From: Anaerolineae bacterium
GTDB lineage: Bacteria; Chloroflexota; Anaerolineae; J036; Brachytrichaceae
DNA: 52,022 nucleotides
Reading direction: 5' to 3'
NCBI GenBank assembly: GCA_023511655.1
Contig: JAIMBB010000006.1
Coordinates: 1 to 52,022, forward strand
The position numbers were made by a program, and so were the translations under genes. Below, piece by piece: positions 25,036 through 33,148 of this stretch (positions within the stretch are counted from its first letter, which is position 1; every line of letters begins with the position of its first letter). A model generated the notes under the pieces. The model was not told the origin of the DNA. It saw only the letters and a list, made by a program, of their open reading frames with translations, and did no database searches.

Positions 25036-25617
25036 CTACGAGCGCGCCGCGCTGCGCAGGCGGAACGCGAAGATGACCATCGCGATGCCGCCCACGGCAG
25101 CCAGGATGGCGATGACGAGGACCAACGCAGCAGCCGATGCACCTGGGTTTGCCAGGACGTAGATGCCGAGGATGATCGAGATCACGCCCCACAGAATGAG
25201 CCAGCCCTCGCCCTGAATTTCGTTGCGGGCGCGGATGGCCCAGATGATGTTGAAGATGCCGCTCACGACCGCGCTGACGCCGACCAGGATGGCCAGCGTA
25301 ACCGGCAGGATGATGGCGCCCAGAACCGGTTGGCCAAGCAGGAACAATCCGGCGATGATGCTGATGATGCCCGCCAACAGCGCCCACAGCCAGCCTTTAT
25401 CGGCATCGCGTCGGGTGAATGCACCGATGACGTCGAAGATGCCTCCAACAAACCAGAACGCGCCGAGGAAAATCGCGATCGCGACCAGCGTGGTCGCCGG
25501 ATTGCTCAACAGCAGAACACCGATGATGATGGACGCAACGCCTTGGATGAGCGGGATCCACCACGTCTTTCGAACGACGCTGCGCATCGCATCCGCAGCC
25601 AGAGTGAGTTCATTCAT
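25036..25617 (-). CDS. HdeD family membrane protein
   Basis: The 193-residue protein consists of six hydrophobic helices in three similar pairs, each opening with Gly-rich helices such as GVASIIIGVLLL, GIISIIAGLFLL and GVISIILGIYVL. This matches HdeD, an inner-membrane protein linked to acid resistance in E. coli. The start at 25617 follows AAGGAGGT and GGGGGAG purine runs. Upstream in-frame codons belong to the divergent promoter region. It shares its promoter gap with mtnA. The role here is inferred only from the family. Confidence 0.88.
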   Translation of the reverse strand: MNELTLAADAMRSVVRKTWWIPLIQGVASIIIGVLLLSNPATTLVAIAIFLGAFWFVGGIFDVIGAFTRRDADKGWLWALLAGIISIIAGLFLLGQPVLGAIILPVTLAILVGVSAVVSGIFNIIWAIRARNEIQGEGWLILWGVISIILGIYVLANPGASAAALVLVIAILAAVGGIAMVIFAFRLRSAARS

Positions 25618-25676
25618 CTTTCTCCCCCTTACCTCCTTTTGATCGTCCAATAGTCCGCTGCCAGACGACCCAAAGC

Positions 25677-25705
25677 ATTCTAGACGCAATACGGCACGGC
25701 AACAA
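25677..25705 (-). promoter_or_regulatory. Promoter of the hdeD-like gene
   Basis: On the minus strand TTGTTG (25705-25700) and TAGAAT (25682-25677) are spaced by 17 nt. This gives a leader of about 50 nt before the start at 25617. Confidence 0.45.
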
Positions 25706-25752
25706 TGGTTTGAAAACAACTGGCGCGCGCCGATGATGCGCAAGACCTCGTG

Positions 25753-25765
25753 CACAATTGAGGGC
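25753..25765 (+). promoter_or_regulatory. Possible -10 box directly before mtnA
   Basis: CACAAT (25753-25758, four of six to consensus) ends 7 nt before the ATG at 25766. The 7 nt between contain GAGGG, too close to act as a normal Shine-Dalgarno. Confidence 0.3.
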
Positions 25766-26830
25766 ATGATCCCTGTCAAGACCATTGAGTGGAGGGGCGA
25801 TCTGGATGGCGCCGCCCGCCTGATTGACCAGACGTTGCTGCCGAACGAGGTGCGCTACCTGGACGTGCGCGACGTGGAGACGATGTGGGAAGCCATCAGA
25901 ATGCTGCGCGTGCGCGGCGCGCCGGCCATCGGCATCGCCGCCGCCATGGGCATGGTGCTGGCCGTGCGCGATTGCCCCCCTATCTGCCGGGACGACTTCG
26001 TCGCCGCGGTGAATCGCGCAGCCGCCTACCTCAACTCGGCGCGCCCGACCGCGGTCAACCTGTCCTGGGCCACCCGCCGCATGCAGGCGCTGGTCGCCGC
26101 TCACCCCGAGCTGACTATCGAAGACCTGAAAGAACGCATGTTGATTGAGGCCAAAGCCATGGTGGACGAGGACAACGCGGTGTGTCAGGCCATCGGCCGC
26201 TTCGGCGCCGCGTTGATCAAGGATGGCGATTCATGGCTGACGCACTGCAACGCCGGCGGCCTGGCCACCGCACAATGGGGCACGGCCACTGCACCGATCT
26301 ACCTGGCGCATGCCGCCGGCAAGCGCGTGCACGTCTTCGCCGACGAGACGCGCCCGCTGCTCCAGGGCGCGCGGCTGACCGCCTGGGAGCTGCAGCAGGT
26401 CGGCGTGCCGGTCACGGTCATCACCGACAACATGGCCGCGACGGTCATGGCCCAGGGCAAGGTGCAGGGCGTGATCGTCGGCACAGACCGCATGGCTGCC
26501 AACGGCGACTTCGCCAACAAGATCGGCACGCTCGGCGTTGCCATCCTGGCGAAGGAATTCAGCGTGCCGTTCTACGTAGCCGCGCCGCTGTCTTCGATTG
26601 ACATGCAACTGGAGTCCGGCGACCTGATTCCCATCGAAGAGCGCCCGCCGGAGGAGGTGAGCGAAGGCTTCGGCCGGCGCACTGCGCCGCCCGGCGTGCG
26701 CATCTACAACCCGGCTTTCGACGTCACGCCGCACCGCTACATCACAGCCATCATCACGGAGAGGGGCATCGTGCGCCCGCCATTTCGCGATGGCCTGCGC
26801 ACCCTCTTCCAACACACCTCCACGCCCTGA
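25766..26830 (+). CDS. mtnA: S-methyl-5-thioribose-1-phosphate isomerase
   Basis: The 354-residue enzyme converts methylthioribose-1-phosphate to methylthioribulose-1-phosphate in the methionine salvage pathway. Family signatures are clear: RVRGAPAIGIAAA near 47-59, LTHCNAGGLATA (catalytic Cys), IVGTDRMAANGDFANKIGT (catalytic Asp), PFYVAAP and EERPPEEV near the end. The length is standard. Other mtn genes are not adjacent, so the pathway must be scattered. It may be leaderless. A zinc alcohol dehydrogenase gene starts 37 bp downstream, but no functional link is evident. Confidence 0.96.
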   Translation: MIPVKTIEWRGDLDGAARLIDQTLLPNEVRYLDVRDVETMWEAIRMLRVRGAPAIGIAAAMGMVLAVRDCPPICRDDFVAAVNRAAAYLNSARPTAVNLSWATRRMQALVAAHPELTIEDLKERMLIEAKAMVDEDNAVCQAIGRFGAALIKDGDSWLTHCNAGGLATAQWGTATAPIYLAHAAGKRVHVFADETRPLLQGARLTAWELQQVGVPVTVITDNMAATVMAQGKVQGVIVGTDRMAANGDFANKIGTLGVAILAKEFSVPFYVAAPLSSIDMQLESGDLIPIEERPPEEVSEGFGRRTAPPGVRIYNPAFDVTPHRYITAIITERGIVRPPFRDGLRTLFQHTSTP

Positions 26831-26867
26831 CTCGCGATTCCCCCCACCTCACTCGCTCAGCACATCC

Positions 26868-27881
26868 ATGAAAGCCATCCGTCTTCATGCTGCGCGCGAT
26901 TTGCGCATCCATGACGAACCGGTTCCTACCCCCTCCTCCGACGAGGCGCTGCTGCAAGTCAAAGCCGTCGGTGTGTGCGGGTCCGATCTGCACTGGTATA
27001 ACGAAGCGGGCATCGGCGATGCGCGGCTGCATCATCCGCTGGTGCTCGGCCACGAGTTCGCCGGCGTGATCGCCGTGGGCGAACGCGCGGGGATGCGCGT
27101 GGCGGTTGATCCCGCCCTACCCTGTGGCCGGTGCGAATGGTGTCAGTCAGGGCATCCTAACCTGTGCCCACACACCCGCTTCAGCGGCCACGGCAAAGAC
27201 GACGGCGCGCTGCGCGAGTTCATGGCCTGGCCAGAACACGCTTTATTTCCCCTGCCGGACGCAATTGACGACGCCGGCGGCGCCATGCTCGAACCGCTCG
27301 GCGTGGCGATCCACACGGTGGACCTGGCGCACGTGAAGCCGGGCATGCACGTCGGCGTGTTCGGCTGCGGCACGATCGGCCTGCTCACCCTGCAAGTGGC
27401 GCGCCTGGTCGGCGCGACGCGCCTGTTTGCGACCGATCGGCTGCCACATCGGCTGGATGCTGCCCACGAGCTTGGCGCGACGGCCACGTTGCTCGCCGGG
27501 GGCGAGACTCACGAAGAAAGCGCCGCCATCCTTACTGCTACCGCCAGGCGAGGTCTGGACATCGCCTTCGAATGTGCCGGCGATCAGGATGCGGTCAACG
27601 CCGCCTTCGACGCCGTGCGCATCGGCGGCACAGTCATCCTGTGTGGCATCCCCTCCGAAGACCGCACGTCGTTCATCGCCTCGGTGGCCCGCCGCAAAGG
27701 GCTGACCATCAAACTGGTGCGCCGCATGAAACATGTCTACCCACGTGCCATCGAGCTGGTCGCGCGCGGTTTGGTCAACGTGCACGCGTTAATCACGCAT
27801 CGGTATAAACTTCAAGATGCGCCTACGGCATTCGAAGTCGCCAATCGTCGCGAGGGCGTCAAAGTGATGATCGAAGCTTGA
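26868..27881 (+). CDS. Zinc-dependent alcohol/polyol dehydrogenase
   Basis: The 337-residue medium-chain dehydrogenase has catalytic-zinc ligands in GVCGSDLHWYNEAG and GHEFAG, and all four structural-zinc cysteines in CGRCEWCQSGHPNLC near 85-99. The NAD-binding motif is GVFGCGTIGLLTLQVAR near 163. CGSDLHWY is typical of sorbitol, xylitol and threonine dehydrogenases, so a polyol substrate is likely. The ATG at 26868 lies 37 bp after mtnA with no clear Shine-Dalgarno. It is probably co-transcribed with mtnA but chemically unrelated to it. Confidence 0.9.
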   Translation: MKAIRLHAARDLRIHDEPVPTPSSDEALLQVKAVGVCGSDLHWYNEAGIGDARLHHPLVLGHEFAGVIAVGERAGMRVAVDPALPCGRCEWCQSGHPNLCPHTRFSGHGKDDGALREFMAWPEHALFPLPDAIDDAGGAMLEPLGVAIHTVDLAHVKPGMHVGVFGCGTIGLLTLQVARLVGATRLFATDRLPHRLDAAHELGATATLLAGGETHEESAAILTATARRGLDIAFECAGDQDAVNAAFDAVRIGGTVILCGIPSEDRTSFIASVARRKGLTIKLVRRMKHVYPRAIELVARGLVNVHALITHRYKLQDAPTAFEVANRREGVKVMIEA

Positions 27882-27904
27882 ACGCTCGTATAACCGGAAC
27901 TATC

Positions 27905-27953
27905 CCGGACGCTTATCCATGTCCAGAACTCGCAACGAGCTGACGGCGTCCGG
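27905..27953 (+). other. Inverted repeat in the leader of the nSTAND gene
   Basis: CCGGACGC (27905-27912) pairs with GCGTCCGG (27946-27953), with an inner CTCG/CGAG pair. It covers an in-frame ATG at 27919, which favours a structured leader and a start at 28003. Confidence 0.35.
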
Positions 27954-28002
27954 AACGGATAGGGAGCACAGCCGACCACAGGTTGCACGCTACAGGTCAC
28001 TC

Positions 28003-30486
28003 ATGCCACAAGACACAGCTAATCGCCCTACGGATGCGCCATCATTCGCCGGCGGCAGCTACACGGCCGAGCAGGCCGCAGCGCTCATCGCCCGCTACCA
28101 GGCGATCCGCAAACCGCGCCCGTTTGACGGGCGTTGCCCATACGTCGGCGCAACGCCTTTTCGCGAGTCGGACGCCCGCCTGTACTTCGGCCACGAGAAC
28201 CAGCTCGAGGCGGTGCTGGAGCGCATCGAGCGTGGCGCGACCCTCGTCTGCATCAGCGGCCCGGAGCGCACCGGCAAGACCTCGCTGATCCAGGCTGGCG
28301 TGATGTTCGCGCTGCGCAACGGCGCCATCATGGACAGCGATGCGTGGCTGATCCAAACCTTCACGCCCGGCCGCGAACCAATGCAACGGCTGGCCGATGC
28401 TTGCGCCGAGCTGGGCACGCGCGCCGGGCTGGCTGCCGATGTGACCGATGCCATCCTCCGCGGTGGGCTGACCGTCCCCAATGCCATGCACACCTTCACC
28501 GATCTGGCGCTGGGGACGAATCCGAAGCGACGCGTGGTGCTCATCGCGGACCAGTTCGAGGAGATCTTCACAGTGGCGAGCGAGGATGAGCGGCGCGCCT
28601 TCCTCGATTTCGTCGTCCGGCTGGTGAACCAACCGCCGGCGCGCCTGACGCTGATCCTGGTGATGCGCTCGGAATTTCGCCCTCAACTGGCGCGCTATCC
28701 GGCCCTCGACAAGCACTTTGCGGCGCACGCGATCGAAGTGCCGATGATGGAACCAAGAGAGCTGGCGCGCGCCATCGTGCTGCCGGCCCTAGAGGTGGGC
28801 GCGACGATCGAGCCGGAGCTGGTCGCGCGGTTGGTCAACGACGTGGATGGCAACCCAGACATGTTGACCAAGTTGCAGACGATCCTGCGCGATCTGTTCA
28901 TGGCCGTGCCGGTCAAACGCGGCGACCAGAAAACGCTTACCCTGGCCGACTACATTGACTTCGGGCCGCTGCAGGCGCGCGAAGGAGACCAGCCGGCCGT
29001 GACGATTGCCGATGACGCGCCGGCCATTCGGCAACCGCTGCGCCAGGCGCTCGGCGAGAAACGCGCCCTCTCGCATTTTGCGCAGCAAGAAGCGCGGCTG
29101 CGACGGATGAAAACCATCACGACCGTCGCGTTGGCCGCGGGCGCACTCGCCCTGGCCTTCGGCGCGTTCGGTTTGTTTCAGCGTGCGCAATTCAGCCAGC
29201 GCGCCGACGCTGCTGCAACGGCCGAGGCCATCGCGCAAGCCGAGGCCACGCGCGCCGTGCAACTCGCCGACGCGGCCGGGCTCGCCCGCGCCACTGCCGA
29301 GGCGCAGGCAACACAGGCCGGGCAAGCGCAGCAGGCCGCCATCGCCACGCGCACAGCCGCCGAAGCGGCAGCCACGCAGGCAGTGGCGGAACAGCGTCGC
29401 GCCCTGGACGAGCGCGCCACTGCCATTGCCATCGCCACCGGCGTCGTCGGGCGCGAGCAAAACGCCGTGACCCTGGAAGCGACTGCCCGCGCTCTGGCCA
29501 CGCGCGCCAGCGCCGAAGCAGCCGGCGCCCTGGCCGCCCGCGCGACGGCCGAGGCGGAGTTGAAGACAACGCGCTCGCGCGAGCTATCCGCTATCGCGCT
29601 GGCTCAACTGACCGGCGACCCACAACTGGCGCTGCTCATCGCGATCGAAGCGGAGAGCACGCAGCACACGCCGCAGTCGGAAGACGCCCTGCGCCGGGCG
29701 ATGTCCGTCGCCTTTCGAGACGAAGGCGTGTTCAGGCATCCAGCCGCGGTGACCGATGCGCAGTTCTCGTCCGACGGCAACTACTTGCTCACCGCCAGCC
29801 GAGACGGCGTGGTGCGCCTGTGGGAGATCGTGTCCGGCCAGGTCATCACGGCGTTCCGCGGTCACCTGGGGCAGGTGACGAGCGCGACGTTTTCGCCCAC
29901 CGGCCGAGAGATCGCCACCGCCAGCACCGACCGCACGGCGCGGGTATGGAACCTGGACAGCGGTCGCACCATCACCGTGCTGGTCGGTCATACCGGCGTG
30001 GTCAACGATGCCGCCTTCTCGCCCGACGGCCGGCTCCTGGTCACCGGCGGAGCGGATCGCACCGTGCGCACATGGGATTTGGCCACCGGGTCGCCGCTCA
30101 CCGGCCCGATCCAACTGACCGCCGTCATCAGCCGGGTCGCCTTCCTGGCAAACGGCGAAATCGGCGCGTTGACCGCAAACGGCGCGGAGCGCTTCGACCC
30201 GCGCACGGGTGCCAGCCTCGGCGCATGGACAGATAACGACTCGCTGCCAGCGCGACCGGCAAATGCGCCGGTAAATCTGTATGGTCACAGCGCGCCGGCG
30301 GCCATCGCCGATGCGCGCGCAGACAGGATCGTGACCGTGAGCGCCGACGGCACGGCGCGCATTCACCTGCTGAGCACAGCAGAGTTAATTCGCCGGGCGC
30401 GGACGCTGCTCAACCGCGAGCTGACCTGCGACGAGCGCGTGCGCTACCTGAACGAAGCGCTCGATTGTCCTGCGCCGACGCAGTAG
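28003..30486 (+). CDS. Membrane-anchored nSTAND NTPase with WD40 repeats
   Basis: The 827-residue protein opens with an nSTAND1-type P-loop NTPase (about 45-330): GRE-like YFGHENQLEAVLERI, Walker A GPERTGKTS near 88-96, and Walker B/DQFEE in VVLIADQFEEIF near 172. One hydrophobic helix (about 375-395) follows. Next comes a long Ala/Thr/Glu-rich, probably coiled-coil region with repeated ATAEA-like units (about 405-540). At the end is a beta-propeller of about five WD40-like repeats (TASRDGVVRLWE, TASTDRTARVWN, TGGADRTVRTWD, VTVSADGTARIH). A short helical tail RTLLNRELTCDERVRYL ends the chain. STAND ATPases are switches for signalling or defence. The ATG at 27919 would add 28 residues. Confidence 0.88.
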   Translation: MPQDTANRPTDAPSFAGGSYTAEQAAALIARYQAIRKPRPFDGRCPYVGATPFRESDARLYFGHENQLEAVLERIERGATLVCISGPERTGKTSLIQAGVMFALRNGAIMDSDAWLIQTFTPGREPMQRLADACAELGTRAGLAADVTDAILRGGLTVPNAMHTFTDLALGTNPKRRVVLIADQFEEIFTVASEDERRAFLDFVVRLVNQPPARLTLILVMRSEFRPQLARYPALDKHFAAHAIEVPMMEPRELARAIVLPALEVGATIEPELVARLVNDVDGNPDMLTKLQTILRDLFMAVPVKRGDQKTLTLADYIDFGPLQAREGDQPAVTIADDAPAIRQPLRQALGEKRALSHFAQQEARLRRMKTITTVALAAGALALAFGAFGLFQRAQFSQRADAAATAEAIAQAEATRAVQLADAAGLARATAEAQATQAGQAQQAAIATRTAAEAAATQAVAEQRRALDERATAIAIATGVVGREQNAVTLEATARALATRASAEAAGALAARATAEAELKTTRSRELSAIALAQLTGDPQLALLIAIEAESTQHTPQSEDALRRAMSVAFRDEGVFRHPAAVTDAQFSSDGNYLLTASRDGVVRLWEIVSGQVITAFRGHLGQVTSATFSPTGREIATASTDRTARVWNLDSGRTITVLVGHTGVVNDAAFSPDGRLLVTGGADRTVRTWDLATGSPLTGPIQLTAVISRVAFLANGEIGALTANGAERFDPRTGASLGAWTDNDSLPARPANAPVNLYGHSAPAAIADARADRIVTVSADGTARIHLLSTAELIRRARTLLNRELTCDERVRYLNEALDCPAPTQ

Positions 30487-30586
30487 TGGGTGCACATGAC
30501 CGGCTGCTATCCTCGCACCACGCCCCCACAGGTGAGGAACGGGGATCGAGGAAGAATGACGCAACGCACCCGAACTGCAATTGGGC

Positions 30587-31489
30587 TCACTTCATGTATT
30601 TGCGCAGCGTCTTGATGGACACTTCCACCAGCCACGAGTAGAACTCTTCGCTCAGCACGCCGCTGCCGTGATCCTCGATGAACTTGAGCTGTTCAGGCGT
30701 GAGGGTCTTATCGGCGGCAGCCAGCGCGTTCTTATAAGGGTTAGCCGGCGTGCGGTCAATCGGCGGGACGAACTCGACAGTGAGCGAGCCTTTGTAACCG
30801 ATCTTCTCCAGCGTCTGGAACAGCTTGCGCCAGTTGAGCATGCCCATGCCGCAGGCCATGCGGTTGTTGTCGGCCACGTGCAGGTCGTAGAGCTTCCTGC
30901 CGGCGTTCTCGATGGCCTTGAACATATCGGCTTCTTCCTGGTTCATGTGATACACGTCCAGGCAAACGCCGACGTCCGGCCCGACCGCTTTGGCCAGCAA
31001 CAGCGCCTGGTCGTGGCGGTTGAGGAAGTTGGTCTCGAAGCGGTTGAGCGGCTCGATGGCGATCTTGACGCCGAGCGCCTTGGCGTGATCGCGCACTTCC
31101 TTGAGACCCTCAATCGCCCACTGCCATTCCTCCTCGGGCGAAGCCATGGGCTTGACTTTGCCCACCTCGCTCGGCACGATGGACATCACGCGCCCGCCCA
31201 GTTCGTCCACCATCGTGACGCACTTCTTGAGGTAATCCACCGAGCTGGCCCGCACGGCAGGGTCGGCATGAATCAGGTCGCGGCCGGCAAACATCAGGCT
31301 GATCGAGCCGTAGCACTTAACCTTGTTCTCCTTGAGCATCTTGCGCACGGCGGCCGTGCCGGGCGCGCCAGGTGCCAGCTCGACACTGTCGTAGCTGATC
31401 TCGATAGCGTCGTAGCCATATTTGGCCAGGCGGCGAATGGTGGTCTCCACGGGCTCGGCCCGCATCCAGTTGTGCATTGAAACGAGCAT
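30587..31489 (-). CDS. Sugar phosphate isomerase/epimerase (TIM barrel)
   Basis: The 300-residue protein has the AP_endonuc_2/xylose-isomerase-like barrel. Metal-ligand candidates are ALGVKIAIEPLNRFETNF (Glu), GVCLDVYHMN (Asp and His), LHVADNNRMACG (His) and SLTVEFVPP (Glu). This resembles D-psicose/tagatose 3-epimerase and hydroxypyruvate-isomerase families. AAAGGAG lies 7 nt before the ATG at 31489. It is the last gene of the minus-strand set after the D-2-hydroxyacid dehydrogenase, 117 bp apart, and may act on the same sugar pathway. The substrate is unknown. Confidence 0.88.
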   Translation of the reverse strand: MLVSMHNWMRAEPVETTIRRLAKYGYDAIEISYDSVELAPGAPGTAAVRKMLKENKVKCYGSISLMFAGRDLIHADPAVRASSVDYLKKCVTMVDELGGRVMSIVPSEVGKVKPMASPEEEWQWAIEGLKEVRDHAKALGVKIAIEPLNRFETNFLNRHDQALLLAKAVGPDVGVCLDVYHMNQEEADMFKAIENAGRKLYDLHVADNNRMACGMGMLNWRKLFQTLEKIGYKGSLTVEFVPPIDRTPANPYKNALAAADKTLTPEQLKFIEDHGSGVLSEEFYSWLVEVSIKTLRKYMK

Positions 31490-31606
31490 GGTTGAACTCC
31501 TTTATTTGTGTGGATCTTGCCACAATCTCGACTTTCCACCGCCGACTCCGTAGCCCACACCCTCCGGTTGAAAGCGAGGAACAGGGGCGAGGAGTCGAAA
31601 GCTCAC

Positions 31607-32542
31607 TCATCCGAGATAGACCGATTTCGCGTCGGGTCGTTCTCCTTGAATCACCGCCAGCATGTTCCGCGCGCAGAACAGGCACACCTCGCGATAGGTG
31701 CGGTCGGTCAAGCCGGCCACATGGGGCGTGAGCGTGACGCGCTCGCAGCGCAGCAACGGATCATCCGGGGCGGGCGGCTGCTGCGCCAGCACGTCGGCGG
31801 CAAAGGCGCCAAGCCGGCCGGCGTTCAGCGCCGCGACCAGAGCGGGCGAGTCAATCAGCGCGCCGCGCGCTGTATTGACCAGGATAGCCCCTGGCTTCAT
31901 CAACGCCAACTCGCGCGCGCCGATCATGCCGCGCGTCTCCTCGGTCAATGCCACGTGCAGGCTGATCACATCGGCTTCGCGTAACAAATCGTCCAGGTCA
32001 CAATAGGTGAAGCGCTCGTCGCGCGCATGGCGGCTCCAGTAGATCACCTGCATGCCGAGGGCCTGGCCGATCTGCGCTACGCGCGACCCGATGTTGCCAA
32101 GGCCGATCACGCCCAGCGTCTTGCCGTTCAGCTCGATGCCCTGGTAACCGTCGCGAATGGCCCAGTGGCCAGCCTTGACGCTGGCGTCCAACAGCGCCGA
32201 CCTGCGCGCCGCCATCAGCATCAGCATGATGGCATGCTCGGCGGTGGTCTGTGCATTCAGCCCAGGGGCAAAGATCACCACGATACCGAGCGCCCTGGCC
32301 GCAACCAGGTCCACCGTATCCAGGCCGGCGCCGGCGCGCGAGACAGCTTTGAGCGTCGGCCCACAAGCCTGCATCAGCGCACCCGAAATCTTGCCCTTGC
32401 CACGCGTGAGGATGCCGGTCACACCTCCCCGGCGCGCGACATCCAGCGCAGCGGACTCGTCCGCAGCAAGGATGACTCGATCGTGCTGCGCCAGCAGCGC
32501 TTCGGCATCCGGATGAAGCGTTTCCAACAGCAAGATGGGCAT
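31607..32542 (-). CDS. D-2-hydroxyacid dehydrogenase, catalytic Glu replaced
   Basis: The 311-residue enzyme follows the phosphoglycerate dehydrogenase pattern: N-terminal substrate domain, NAD-binding GVIGLGNIGSRVAQIGQALG near 145-164, catalytic Arg in VNTARGALID and catalytic His in TPHVAGLT. The usual acid of the Arg-Glu-His triad lies in a D-V-x-x-x-E-P motif. Here the segment reads DVLAQQPPAPDDPLL, with Gln (Q255) at the Glu position, confirmed in the codons at 31778-31780. Activity may be altered. The ATG at 32542, 13 bp after the VOC stop, has a GAGGTG Shine-Dalgarno. A longer start at 32566 would overlap the VOC gene. Confidence 0.88.
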   Translation of the reverse strand: MPILLLETLHPDAEALLAQHDRVILAADESAALDVARRGGVTGILTRGKGKISGALMQACGPTLKAVSRAGAGLDTVDLVAARALGIVVIFAPGLNAQTTAEHAIMLMLMAARRSALLDASVKAGHWAIRDGYQGIELNGKTLGVIGLGNIGSRVAQIGQALGMQVIYWSRHARDERFTYCDLDDLLREADVISLHVALTEETRGMIGARELALMKPGAILVNTARGALIDSPALVAALNAGRLGAFAADVLAQQPPAPDDPLLRCERVTLTPHVAGLTDRTYREVCLFCARNMLAVIQGERPDAKSVYLG

Positions 32543-32555
32543 GCGCGCCGGCACC

Positions 32556-33065
32556 TCACGTCGCACTGGCGTTCACGGCCTCCGCTTCGGCGAACGTGGC
32601 CGCCCGCCGCCGGCCGCGCGGGTCGTTGCGTCCGCTGACGAACACGCCGCGCTCCGGCTCGACCTGCGGATCGGCAAATACATCGGCATCCACCGGCGTG
32701 CCCGGCTTGCACGAGATCTCGATCAGGTTGCCAGACGGATCGCGCAGGAACATTTGCATCGCGCCGTCGGGCAGCATGCGCGTCTTACCCCAGGGCGCGG
32801 TATCAAGCAGGTTGAGCGCCTTCGCCTTGCGGAAGATCGGCATGAACTCGTCCACCTGCAGGCATACGTGTCCGCGGAAGGAATGCACGTCTTCCCATTC
32901 GGTCACATGCAACTGCTGGCGCTCGCCGATCTTGTAGAACTGAGCCGGAAAGTCGAGCGGCACCATGTTGATCGGCTCCAGGCCGAGCACTTGCTCGTAG
33001 AAATCGCACGCCTTGTCCAGGTCATCCACGATGACCGTCACATGATGGATTTGTTCAACTTTCAT
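32556..33065 (-). CDS. VOC family (glyoxalase/dioxygenase-like) protein
   Basis: The 169-residue protein has the vicinal-oxygen-chelate layout in its first 125 residues: HHVTVIVDDLDKACDFYEQVLG at the start (HHVTVIVDDL then FYEQVLG), HVTEWEDVHSFRGHVCLQV in the middle, and LRDPSGNLIEISCKPG at the end. Metal ligands His and Glu are present, so the fold looks active. A charged tail of about 35 residues follows. TAGGAG about 8 nt upstream fixes the start. It is the gene before the hydroxyacid dehydrogenase. Reactions in this family range from glyoxalase to ring dioxygenase. Confidence 0.88.
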   Translation of the reverse strand: MKVEQIHHVTVIVDDLDKACDFYEQVLGLEPINMVPLDFPAQFYKIGERQQLHVTEWEDVHSFRGHVCLQVDEFMPIFRKAKALNLLDTAPWGKTRMLPDGAMQMFLRDPSGNLIEISCKPGTPVDADVFADPQVEPERGVFVSGRNDPRGRRRAATFAEAEAVNASAT

Positions 33066-33082
33066 AGATCGCTCCTATATGC

Positions 33083-33124
33083 GCAACGCAGACTACGCGA
33101 CGCAGACTGCGCAACGCGAAGCGC
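33083..33124. repeat. Short degenerate tandem repeat between two minus-strand genes
   Basis: Three adjacent 14-bp units share a GC-ACGC core: GCAACGCAGACTAC, GCGACGCAGACTGC, GCAACGCGAAGCGC. They lie in the 83-bp gap between the VOC start and the racemase-family stop. Their origin is unclear. Confidence 0.4.
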
Positions 33125-33148
33125 GTGCTGTGCATCGTGAGTTGCAGG

